Positions 1 through 6,659 of a DNA stretch of 7,474 nt are shown here, one piece after another. The stretch is from contig JAIOTT010000196.1 in the NCBI GenBank assembly GCA_021106655.1, positions 1-7,474 on the forward strand, in the 5' to 3' direction. The notes beneath the pieces are model-generated. The model did no database searches, was not told where the DNA came from, and worked only from the letters and a program-made list of their open reading frames with translations. A program made the position numbers and the translations under genes. This DNA comes from Bacteroidales bacterium. GTDB taxonomy: Bacteria; Bacteroidota; Bacteroidia; Bacteroidales; SMBSF77. The stretch's first letter is position 1. Every line of letters begins with the position of its first letter.

Positions 1-355
1 AATCATCTCTGTAACCTGCTTTTACCGATTGTACTTCGAGATAGGCAATTCCAATTTCCTTCTCATTATGAAATACAGGCAATGACAATGTTCCTACATA
101 AATATTTGGAGAAATTGTACCTATATGTTTGCTTCTGGAATGTGGTTGAACAATCTGGTCTTTTTTAAAACAATAGTTCTTGTCATTAAATTCAAAATCA
201 TAAAAAAACCCTTCAACCAATTGATGTTCCGCCTCATTGTTATCTGCAGCATCATTTACTACAAAAAGCGAATTCTTTTTACGTTCATCAATAAGAAGTT
301 TCAGTTCTTCTTCCAGATAACCTAAGTCAATTGATATGGATTTAAGTTTTTCCAT
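1..355 (-). CDS. DUF2357 (McrC-side) protein of a McrBC-like system, N-terminal 118 codons, cut by window edge
   Basis: The frame opens with ATG at 353-355, two bases after the stop of the McrB-like gene, and stays open to the left edge, so the C-terminus is missing. The translation begins MEKLKSISIDLGYLEEELKL and later reads YVGTLSLPVFHNEKEIG followed by IAYLEVQSVKAGYRDD. A beta-rich stretch of this kind, with 'LEVxSxKxGYRDD', is what I recognise as the start of DUF2357. In known systems DUF2357 forms the N-terminal part of McrC-type partners that contact the McrB motor, usually followed by a PD-(D/E)XK nuclease domain. The nuclease part would lie outside the window, so its presence is inferred. 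Tight spacing implies co-translation with the McrB-like protein. The family call rests on pattern recognition and genomic context, not on a search. Confidence 0.75.
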   Translation of the reverse strand, partial: MEKLKSISIDLGYLEEELKLLIDERKKNSLFVVNDAADNNEAEHQLVEGFFYDFEFNDKNYCFKKDQIVQPHSRSKHIGTISPNIYVGTLSLPVFHNEKEIGIAYLEVQSVKAGYRDD

Positions 356-357
356 TT

Positions 358-2289
358 TTAAGCTTCGGCATAACTTGCAAAACCATTATCAACAGCACCT
401 TTATACATACGGGTTATTTTCTCGAGCGATAATGGATATTTCACATTTTCATTTGAATCAAAATCATCAGCTCCAAAAACTTCTTTCTCAATATCTTTTA
501 TTTTTTCATTATCAATACAAAAAACACCCAGAGTGATTAGTATTGGAGTTAGTTTCCGTCTTGAGCCATGCAGTTTTGGGAGAAGTTTTTGCATAATTGC
601 AATGTCTAATTTTTCATTATCACTTAAAGATTCATCAATTACTGTAAGTTGATTTATCAGTCTGATAATTTCATTTGCACTCCTGTAACCAAACTCAGCA
701 CCAGCTTTCTTTAGTTGTTCAAAAAAACTGATAAGAGTTTTGTTAATCTGTTTCATGTCGTGTTCTTCAAAATCTCTGTTTTGTGATAAGTCCAAAAAAC
801 TACTAGCCATTGATGCACCTTTTGTAGTTAATTCCGACATTTCCACTTCTTTTTGATTTTCAAAGAAGTTTTCAATCTCACTTTTGGTTACTCTGAATTC
901 AATAGTATTTGCACGGTCCAGCACTTTTGGGCTGAACATATAAGTGGTTTCATCAATATTTATTGTACCAATAATGAATAGATTGGAAGGAAGAGCCAGT
1001 TTCGAGGGGACACCATTATTAACTGTACCTTCTGCAAATAATGGAATTTCTTCATGTGACTCCATTACACTTAAAAAGTCGGCAAAATAACGCTCTACAT
1101 GACTTAGATTCATTTCGTCAAGAATCAAAAAGTATGGCAAATCAGGATTGCTATTTGCCTGAATAATCACATCTAAAGCATCATTGTCAGGTTTAATATA
1201 TTCATCAGGTTTAAGTGCGTTTGGAAAGCCTAAAAGTGGCTCTCTGTTTGTCCAGTCTGCCCCAACCGGGACAATACAATACTGACTATCATCCTGACAA
1301 ATCCACTGAGCAAATGCCTGAGCCAGCTTTGTTTTTCCTGAACCTGACAAACCACTTAGTAATACGAAAGGTTTGGATGCTAGGGATGAAATGTATCTTG
1401 TGATTAGTTGTTTGGTGTATTTCAAGCCTGAGTTAGAACAGGTTTTATGAAATACGTCTATTTTAAAAGGGTCGTTAAACTTACTCTTTGAATTTTCAAA
1501 CTGTATATCTTCTATCAAAGGCAAATCATTTGATGATATTATTTTGTTCATTTCGTTTATTAATTTAAGTAATTCCGTTGTGCAAGGTGTTAAATAAGCA
1601 CCCTCTCTAAGGTTTAGTTTTCTGTTATAAAACACCTCCGAATTCTCTGATATCTCTATTAAAATATTTTTGTTACTTTTCGACAAAATAATATCTCGAT
1701 CAATTGGCTTGGACAATATTGTATAATCTACTAAACTAATCAAATACGAAGGCCTATCCCAATCAGTTCCCTTAACACCCGTTGTTTCAATTGCTGATTT
1801 TTTTACCCTAGAAATACCTATTATCTTCTCATTATCTATCAAATGCAAGATAATATCACCGGGGCCTACTAAACGCATATTTTTATATATATCAGCGGTC
1901 TTTCCAGTTTTCTTATTTGGTTTTCCTCTTTGAGGAGACCAAAGAGCTTTACCTAAAGCTCTTTCTCCATATTCTCTGTCTTTTCTATTCTTAACAATTG
2001 TTTTTTCAATCCAGTATTTAGGAATTTCTTTTTTATTATTTGTTTTAATAATAAAGTTCATTTTTTTTAGAAAGTTCTTAGCTTCAATTGCATTAAAAAG
2101 ATTGCTATCCAATTCGATGGAATTTGCGAATTTATTTGCTATACTAATTACAAATTTAGGCGGAAGAGTCTTTTCTCCATATTTTAAATAATATTCTTTT
2201 GATAATCTATTATGCGGAATATCACTCACAGTTATTAGGTTAATAGCTTTTAAAATATCTTCTTTGGTAATATTTTTAGGAATGCTCAT
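358..2289 (-). CDS. McrB-like AAA+ NTPase with N-terminal head and EVE/PUA-like reader domains (type IV restriction-like)
   Basis: This 643-residue protein is the predicted motor and target-recognition subunit of a McrBC-like system. Residues about 1-85 contain YGEKTLPPKFVISIANKFAN and end in a 'FLKKMNFII' segment, resembling the ScoMcrA-type N-terminal head domain. Residues about 105-200 contain ALWSPQ, MRLVGPGDIILHLIDNEKI and WDRPSYLISLVDY, which look like an EVE/PUA-type fold that in related proteins reads modified bases. The AAA+ core starts near residue 290: Walker A GLSGSGKT (313-320), Walker B FLILDEMN (387-394), sensor region GTINIDETT (441-449), and VLDRAN (456-461) with its arginine. 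FGYRSANEI (533-541) lies in the helical lid. The usual McrB GTP signature NxxDR is altered here to N-I-D-E, so nucleotide preference is uncertain. Start ATG at 2287-2289 is three bases after the broken frame upstream. By hand count the first 280 codons are about 29% GC and the rest about 35%. Confidence 0.85.
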   Translation of the reverse strand: MSIPKNITKEDILKAINLITVSDIPHNRLSKEYYLKYGEKTLPPKFVISIANKFANSIELDSNLFNAIEAKNFLKKMNFIIKTNNKKEIPKYWIEKTIVKNRKDREYGERALGKALWSPQRGKPNKKTGKTADIYKNMRLVGPGDIILHLIDNEKIIGISRVKKSAIETTGVKGTDWDRPSYLISLVDYTILSKPIDRDIILSKSNKNILIEISENSEVFYNRKLNLREGAYLTPCTTELLKLINEMNKIISSNDLPLIEDIQFENSKSKFNDPFKIDVFHKTCSNSGLKYTKQLITRYISSLASKPFVLLSGLSGSGKTKLAQAFAQWICQDDSQYCIVPVGADWTNREPLLGFPNALKPDEYIKPDNDALDVIIQANSNPDLPYFLILDEMNLSHVERYFADFLSVMESHEEIPLFAEGTVNNGVPSKLALPSNLFIIGTINIDETTYMFSPKVLDRANTIEFRVTKSEIENFFENQKEVEMSELTTKGASMASSFLDLSQNRDFEEHDMKQINKTLISFFEQLKKAGAEFGYRSANEIIRLINQLTVIDESLSDNEKLDIAIMQKLLPKLHGSRRKLTPILITLGVFCIDNEKIKDIEKEVFGADDFDSNENVKYPLSLEKITRMYKGAVDNGFASYAEA

Positions 2290-2489
2290 ATATTAGTTAT
2301 TTTTTAATTTCTTTAAATGCCTCATTATTTCTCTTTCAAATGCTCAAATTTCGGGAAAGATCTTCTTACTCAACACAAATGAAGGGTTGATATATGTCCA
2401 TGCCTGTTGGATTTATCTCTTACACTCTCAGCCGATATTTCTTTTTACTGGCATAGCTATTTTTATGAGTTTTATTAGTTTGCTCATAT
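2283..2489. repeat. 9-bp direct repeat bounding the broken frame
   Basis: The plus-strand 9-mer tgctcatat occurs at 2283-2291 and again at 2481-2489. Each copy contains the start codon (minus strand ATGAGC) of a frame, the first for the McrB-like gene and the second for the broken frame. A 7-mer attagtt also recurs at 2292-2298 and 2474-2480, directly next to the 9-mers but on opposite sides. This could be a scar of a duplication or insertion. Chance is possible in such AT-rich DNA. Confidence 0.3.
2293..2487 (-). pseudogene. Broken reading frame between toxin and McrB-like genes, three in-frame stops
   Basis: One minus-strand frame runs 65 codons from an ATG that overlaps the AbiEii stop (ATGA, 2484-2487) to a TAA three bases before the McrB-like start. 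It is interrupted by TGA at codon 20, TAA at codon 25 and TGA at codon 48. The first piece reads MSKLIKLIKIAMPVKRNIG. After the second stop comes a protein-like stretch including WTYINPSFVLSKKIFPE, and after the third AFEREIMRHLKKLKNN. Both ends show the same tight coupling as the intact gene pairs in this operon, which supports a decayed or internally deleted gene rather than a plain spacer. I do not recognise its family. A TAA among the stops argues against TGA recoding. Translation of the 19-codon first piece as a tiny peptide is possible. Confidence 0.5.
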
Positions 2490-3281
2490 TTTCTCTAAAA
2501 TTTTTGTTTTAATTAATCGGTATGCTTCTTCGGCATTCCAATTTTCTTTCGATTGTGTTAGGGCTATTGTATCTCCAGTAAACTCAGGATCACTAATTTT
2601 TTCTTCCATATTTTTTATGTACAACTCCTGAGTAGGTGACGCACCTCCAGATAGATGCATATAACTATGATAACACTGTATTATTTTGTTTATATCTATA
2701 TCAGTAACTTTTGTCAATGCCTGATATTGGTCATACAAATCTCTTCCTTTTCTTCTTTGGTATAGAGCTCTGAGTTTAGTACCCATCAGCTCTTCTAAGT
2801 GATATGTGTTAATCAGGCATGTACCTTTATACCACTTAGAGTTTACTTCAAACGGAACTTTTATATACCCCAATTCTGTAAAGTGCTCTCTACAATTAAT
2901 TTCAATCTTTAATTTCATAATCTGAACCGGAGGAAACTCAGATTGAAATCGGTAAGTCAACTTATTGCTTATTAATGTTTTTTTGTATTTAGCTTTTAAT
3001 TCAAACAATGGATCAAGCAATTCTCTGATTTTATCTAATACAGGTCCAATTGCCCCTTCTTTAACCTGAACCAAATCGATATCTTCAGAGTACCTTGGTT
3101 GTGGATGCAGATATAATTTATGTAAAGCCGTACCTCCACGAAATGCCAGTTCTTTTGATAAAAACTCATCGGAGAATATTTCTGTGAGAACCCTGCAAAT
3201 AACCAAGTCTTGTTCTATCTGCTCGTTAGATTTCCATGGAGCATATTGCGTCCATTCGGTAATATATGCTCTGGGTATCAT
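2484..3281 (-). CDS. abiEii: AbiEii-type nucleotidyltransferase toxin (type IV toxin-antitoxin)
   Basis: A 265-residue cytosolic protein with the DNA polymerase-beta-like nucleotidyltransferase signature of AbiEii toxins. FRGGTALHKL (47-56) holds the GG-T nucleotide-binding loop, and RYSEDIDLV (63-71) gives the metal-binding D67-x-D69 pair. MKLKIEINCRE (122-132) supplies a likely third acidic residue (E127), and GTKLRALYQRRKGRDLYD (167-184) is the conserved basic motif of the family. Characterised relatives (MenT/AbiEii) block growth by adding nucleotides to tRNA or by related transfer reactions; the substrate here is unknown. The ATG at 3279-3281 overlaps the antitoxin stop by four bases (ATGA), the usual translational coupling of abiE pairs. 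Length is normal and all visible motifs are intact, so the toxin should be active. The call is firm at family level. Confidence 0.93.
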   Translation of the reverse strand: MIPRAYITEWTQYAPWKSNEQIEQDLVICRVLTEIFSDEFLSKELAFRGGTALHKLYLHPQPRYSEDIDLVQVKEGAIGPVLDKIRELLDPLFELKAKYKKTLISNKLTYRFQSEFPPVQIMKLKIEINCREHFTELGYIKVPFEVNSKWYKGTCLINTYHLEELMGTKLRALYQRRKGRDLYDQYQALTKVTDIDINKIIQCYHSYMHLSGGASPTQELYIKNMEEKISDPEFTGDTIALTQSKENWNAEEAYRLIKTKILEKI

Positions 3282-4090
3282 TCGTCAATCTCAATTTTAA
3301 TGTTTACATTAATTTTCCATCTGTTTTTTACTTTTTCCTTTTGCAAGTTTTTGGATGAACTCAGTTTGTATGTCTTCAGGGAGTTTGAAGATACTTTTAT
3401 TATCCTGAATAATGCATCGGCAAGTCCCGCTTGGCCACATTCGTATTCCCATAAATAACCCAATCGCTGAATATTTGCATCGGGCACCCATTGAAGTATG
3501 CTACTTTTTATTTCATCAGTCCCTATTTCTTCTGACAACTCATTAATAACAGTAGCAACTCTATTAAAACCACCCACAGTTTTATAGTAACTTATCAAGT
3601 CCAGACAAGTCAACAAAGGGTCTGACAAATTCACATAACCACTTTCACTCTTTTTTTGTATTATATGGGACTCAGGAAAACTCCTTTTGCTTACATATTT
3701 TATTTGTACCCCCTTTTTAGTGGTCGTACGCATGCTTGGCAAAGAGGTACAAACAAAATTAACCTGTGGTTGTTGATGTGCCGCACCATGCAATGCTGCA
3801 GCCGATAGTAATGAAATATAATAGGGTCGCCCCAAATATTCCATCAAATCATCCATAAACATAGTTAGAGGCAAGAATCCCAAATTGGAATACGCAGGAG
3901 GAATTATTATGTAGAAGCCCTTATTTACAGAGATGATTTTGTTTTTATCAACTAATCTCTTTAATGCCAGCTTTATGGAAATATCAGATTTTTCCGGCTT
4001 ATTAGCTTGCAGATAAGCAAGGGTAAAAGTATATTCCCCCCTGGCCAACTGTTGGTTTATCCAATCTGATATTTTAATTTTCTCTTTCAT
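3278..4090 (-). CDS. abiEi: AbiEi-type antitoxin and likely autorepressor (type IV toxin-antitoxin)
   Basis: A 270-residue protein matching the longer AbiEi antitoxins. Residues 1-63 form a winged-helix domain: the segment ISIKLALKRLVDKNKI is the recognition-helix region and VNKGFYIIIPP the wing. Next comes the family hallmark RPYYISLLSAAALHGA (88-103) with QPQVNFVCTS (107-116), then a mostly helical C-terminal part ending in RWKINVNIKIEIDE. In studied type IV systems AbiEi blocks toxin action without stable complex formation and also binds inverted repeats in its own promoter. A perfect 13-bp inverted repeat in the promoter just upstream fits that role. Start ATG at 4088-4090 has no Shine-Dalgarno, only an A-rich leader, as is common in Bacteroidota. 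It is the first gene of the operon. Confidence 0.9.
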   Translation of the reverse strand: MKEKIKISDWINQQLARGEYTFTLAYLQANKPEKSDISIKLALKRLVDKNKIISVNKGFYIIIPPAYSNLGFLPLTMFMDDLMEYLGRPYYISLLSAAALHGAAHQQPQVNFVCTSLPSMRTTTKKGVQIKYVSKRSFPESHIIQKKSESGYVNLSDPLLTCLDLISYYKTVGGFNRVATVINELSEEIGTDEIKSSILQWVPDANIQRLGYLWEYECGQAGLADALFRIIKVSSNSLKTYKLSSSKNLQKEKVKNRWKINVNIKIEIDE

Positions 4091-4095
4091 TTTTG

Positions 4096-4148
4096 TCTGA
4101 TTGTCTGCACAAAGATACGTTTTTCAATACTTTTCGCAGACAATCAGA
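4096..4148. promoter_or_regulatory. Putative AbiEi operator: perfect 13-bp inverted repeat flanking the abiE promoter
   Basis: The left arm tctgattgtctgc (4096-4108) and right arm gcagacaatcaga (4136-4148) are exact reverse complements separated by 27 bp, with centres 40 bp apart, close to four helical turns. The left arm sits immediately downstream of the -7 element, around the expected transcription start, and the right arm covers the -33 region. Within the left side ttgtctg occurs twice at 8-bp spacing (4093-4099 and 4101-4107), so each arm may hold tandem half-sites. The layout fits cooperative binding by AbiEi with repression of its own promoter, as known for streptococcal AbiEi. Confidence 0.75.
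4110..4140 (-). promoter_or_regulatory. Promoter of the abiE/McrB-like operon
   Basis: On the minus strand TATCTTTG (4117 down to 4110) is a perfect Bacteroidota -7 element (TAnnTTTG). Nineteen bases upstream is TCTG (4140 to 4137), a weak form of the -33 TTTG. Transcription should start a few bases after 4110, leaving a leader of roughly 12-15 bases before the AbiEi ATG. Confidence 0.7.
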
Positions 4149-4188
4149 TAAATTTTCTTGCATATTTACTCTTTAGCGGAAAAATAAA

Positions 4189-4884
4189 TCAATAATCACT
4201 TACCAGTTTAAATCCTATTCCGTGAACATTAATCAGCTGAACAGAAGGATCTTTTTTTAAATATTTCCTAAGCTTGACAATGTAAACATCCATACTTCTG
4301 GCATTAAAGTAACTATCGTCTTTCCAGATCTTTGTTAATGCAATCCTCCTCTCAAGAACTTTATTTTCGCTTTCGCAAAGTAATTTTAGCAATTCTGCTT
4401 CTTTTGATGTTAGTTTTTGTTCATGTTTTTCTATAGATAATATTTGCCGCTTGTAGTCAAATGTATAATTACTGATTTTGAATATATCATTTGTGATTTT
4501 TTGATTATCTTTTGTTCTTCTAAGAATGGCTTCCATACGAGCTAGTAATTCTTCCATACTAAAAGGTTTTGAAAGATAATCGTCAGCACCAATCTGAAAA
4601 CCTTTCAGTTTATCTTCCTGTAAAGATTTTGCAGTTAAAAAGAGTATGGGAATTTCAGTATTTATATTACGAATATCAGTTGCCAGTGTAAAACCATCTT
4701 TTACGGGCATCATTACATCCAAAATACAAAAATCAAATTTTTCTCTCATGAACAAATTATAAGCCTCCTGCCCGTTTATGCAAAGCTGTGCAGAATAGCC
4801 CTTTGCTTCAAGATAAGACTTCAGAATAGAGCCAAGGTTTTTATCGTCTTCAGCCAGTAATACTTTAATATTGTCGTTTCCCAT
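4189..4884 (-). CDS. rprY: OmpR-family response regulator, RprY-like
   Basis: A 231-residue DNA-binding response regulator. The receiver domain (about 5-120) has acidic pocket residues E12-D13-D14, phosphoacceptor D56 in CILDVMMPVKDGF, switch T84 in FLTAK and K106 in SKPF. The winged-helix output domain (about 133-230) ends in ARSMDVYIVKLRKYLKKD and NVHGIGFKLV, the recognition helix and wing. The segments YLEAKGYSA and YFNARSMDVYI closely resemble RprY of Bacteroides. I chose ATG 4882-4884; the frame extends upstream to a TTG at 4906-4908, but that adds eight residues the family does not normally have. It lies 52 bases after the kinase stop with no terminator between, so it is co-transcribed with its partner. 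Targets are unknown; the TTAA array in front of rprX is a candidate site. Confidence 0.9.
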   Translation of the reverse strand: MGNDNIKVLLAEDDKNLGSILKSYLEAKGYSAQLCINGQEAYNLFMREKFDFCILDVMMPVKDGFTLATDIRNINTEIPILFLTAKSLQEDKLKGFQIGADDYLSKPFSMEELLARMEAILRRTKDNQKITNDIFKISNYTFDYKRQILSIEKHEQKLTSKEAELLKLLCESENKVLERRIALTKIWKDDSYFNARSMDVYIVKLRKYLKKDPSVQLINVHGIGFKLVSDY

Positions 4885-4936
4885 GTTTGCGGTTTTCTTA
4901 ATTTTCAATTTTAGTCACTCGAAATTTTAGCTCATT

Positions 4937-6424
4937 CTAGTCATTTCCTATAGGCAAAAATACCCTGAAAGTCGTTCCTTGCCCCAATTCACTTTCCAAG
5001 CATATACTTCCACCAAGCTCCTCAATGATTATTTTAACATAACTTAATCCAAGGCCAAAACCTTTGATATCATGAATATCTCCAGTATGAACTCTATATA
5101 ATTTGTCGAATATTTTCTTTTGATCAACCTTACAGATACCTAAACCCTGATCTTTTATGTATACTATTATTCCGCCCTTAACATTTTCTGTAAGTATAGA
5201 AATATCCGGTTTTTTCGGACTGTATTTGTTTGCATTATCAATAAGGTTAATAAATACATTGGAAAGATGAACTTTATCTGTATTTAGCACGCTTGAAGAA
5301 GCATTAAAATCAGTATTTATAACCCCATCCTTAATTTCAACCTGCATATTGATGTTTTTAATTACATCAGTTAATATATCATGAATATCAATTTTTTCAA
5401 ATTTAAGGGTTACATGGTCTTTTTCGAGAATAGCAGATTGTAGTATTTTTTCTGCCATATTTCCCAACCTATTATTTTCCTCAATGATTATATTTATATA
5501 ATTTTCATACAGCGTTTCTGATTTTTTCAGACCTTTATCAGCCAAAGCCTCACAAGCTAAAGAAATAGTTGAAACAGGGGTTTTAAACTCATGAGTCATA
5601 TTATTTATAAAATCATTTTTCATTTCAGATAATTTTTTTTGCCTGATAATAGTATATATAGTGTAAAAGAAAGAAAGAATAATTGTTATTATAAGGACTA
5701 CAGAAATTAATAACATACCCCACATCTGAGTTAATAAAAATGATCTTTCATTTGGGAAATATAGTATCAGGTAGTTTGGGTTTAAATGAGTATCATCAGG
5801 AAATAAATAAAACACAAAGCTCTTTTCTATCAGTTCTTTAAGAAAATTACCGGTTTTTTGAAAAACAAGCAGATTTCGAACCGGACAAAATACCCCATAT
5901 TCATATTTAGTGTTAATTCCTTTTTTTAGGAATTCAAAAGAAAGCAAAGAGTCCAGAATAATTTCATTAATTCTTTTTTCAACAGGGCGATAAAGACCCA
6001 GATCAAACAAACCGTCAAATAAATTGCTTTGTAATGAATGTTGCATAATGCCTGCAAACCCTTTATTTAATGCATCAATTTGTTTTTGAGTAAGTGTGTC
6101 AGTATGGCGACTACTGGTAATTCCATTTTGCCCCTGAGCATTTCCCGAAAGACTATCGGAAATAATTTGTTTGGAAGAGGGGTTAAGCTCTTCAAATATT
6201 ATAGAACCTTGTTTATAATAGTTCATTTGTCGTTTGTAGATATTAGCTTTTTCAATTTCTGCAAGTTTATAAATTGTATTAGATACAGCTTCATTAACGC
6301 TTCTTTTAAAAGTCGATTCTTTTAGTACAATTGCATTTTTGATCCAATATAATTGAATTCCAACTAATCCAATCAGGGCAATGGTGGTTAGAATAATAAT
6401 ATAAATTATCAATTTTCTGTTCAT
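4937..6424 (-). CDS. rprX: Membrane sensor histidine kinase, RprX-like
   Basis: A 495-residue kinase anchored in the inner membrane. TM1 is about residues 5-28, followed by a periplasmic sensor region of about 205 residues (29-234) that I cannot assign to a known sensor fold, then TM2 (about 235-260). There is no clear HAMP; a short linker RQKKLSEMKNDF leads straight to the HisKA domain with FINNMTHEFKTP, phosphoacceptor H278. The ATPase domain shows the N-box NLIDNANKYS (393-402, N397), G1 DQGLGI (425-430), F-box IFDKLYRV (438-445) and G2 GFGLGLSYV (455-463), all intact. It is the first gene of the two-gene rprXY-like unit, phosphorylating the regulator downstream. Start ATG 6422-6424 is only six bases after a perfect -7 element. 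Confidence 0.92.
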   Translation of the reverse strand: MNRKLIIYIIILTTIALIGLVGIQLYWIKNAIVLKESTFKRSVNEAVSNTIYKLAEIEKANIYKRQMNYYKQGSIIFEELNPSSKQIISDSLSGNAQGQNGITSSRHTDTLTQKQIDALNKGFAGIMQHSLQSNLFDGLFDLGLYRPVEKRINEIILDSLLSFEFLKKGINTKYEYGVFCPVRNLLVFQKTGNFLKELIEKSFVFYLFPDDTHLNPNYLILYFPNERSFLLTQMWGMLLISVVLIITIILSFFYTIYTIIRQKKLSEMKNDFINNMTHEFKTPVSTISLACEALADKGLKKSETLYENYINIIIEENNRLGNMAEKILQSAILEKDHVTLKFEKIDIHDILTDVIKNINMQVEIKDGVINTDFNASSSVLNTDKVHLSNVFINLIDNANKYSPKKPDISILTENVKGGIIVYIKDQGLGICKVDQKKIFDKLYRVHTGDIHDIKGFGLGLSYVKIIIEELGGSICLESELGQGTTFRVFLPIGND

Positions 6425-6430
6425 GCTTTA

Positions 6431-6438
6431 CAAAGATA
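6431..6438 (-). promoter_or_regulatory. -7 element of the rprX promoter
   Basis: Minus-strand TATCTTTG (6438 to 6431) matches TAnnTTTG exactly and ends six bases before the rprX ATG, so the transcript would be leaderless or nearly so. No good -33 TTTG lies at 19-21 bases upstream, which suggests dependence on an activator. Confidence 0.6.
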
Positions 6439-6487
6439 CGGTAATTGAGGTTCTTCAGGTAGAAAAGTGAGGATAGATTTATATATA

Positions 6488-6521
6488 TTAACAAAAATTA
6501 ACTTCTGTTAATATTGCTTAA
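6488..6521. promoter_or_regulatory. Four TTAA cores at exact 10-bp spacing, possible regulator-binding array
   Basis: TTAA occurs at 6488-6491, 6498-6501, 6508-6511 and 6518-6521. Three are followed by C (TTAAC) and the third is preceded by G (GTTAA, the reverse complement). Helical phasing of short repeats is typical of OmpR-family binding sites. The array lies about 50-85 bp upstream of the rprX -7 element and 23 bp upstream of the plus-strand -7 candidate at 6545, so it could serve either direction. Autoregulation by the RprY-like protein is an inference. Confidence 0.45.
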
Positions 6522-6544
6522 CAAATTATGAAATGATTCGATAT

Positions 6545-6552
6545 TATTTTTG
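6545..6552 (+). promoter_or_regulatory. Plus-strand -7 candidate in the divergent spacer
   Basis: TATTTTTG matches TAnnTTTG exactly on the plus strand. No clear -33 TTTG was found at the right distance, but the phased TTAA array sits just upstream. Transcription from here would run about 135 bases to the hairpin terminator at 6660-6693, or on into pgi. Confidence 0.35.
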
Positions 6553-6659
6553 TCAGCAGAAATAAGTTAATAATTGCAAAAAAAATTATCCAGTAATTTA
6601 TGTTTGGTATATTTTGTGCTTAAAAGACCCCAATCTAATAAATTTTGGCTATTATTTTT

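Noticed and set aside
2293..2487. TGA recoding to keep the frame open
   Set aside because: One of the three internal stops is TAA, and other genes in the window end in TGA.
3210..3458. Plus-strand open frame opposite the abiEi/abiEii junction
   Set aside because: It lies antisense to two well-supported genes and its translation shows no recognisable motif.
3309..3491. Minus-strand frame inside abiEi
   Set aside because: Out-of-frame overlap with AbiEi, which has intact family motifs across the same region.
4189..4908. Longer form of the response regulator starting at 4908
   Set aside because: The codon at 4906-4908 is TTG, not ATG. The internal ATG at 4882-4884 gives the usual family N-terminus.
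6080..6325. Plus-strand open frame opposite the rprX sensor region
   Set aside because: Antisense to an intact kinase gene, with no motif or ribosome binding signal.
6608..6616. TATATTTTG as a plus-strand -7 element
   Set aside because: The spacing between TA and TTTG is three bases rather than two and there is no -33 partner; the element at 6545-6552 fits better.
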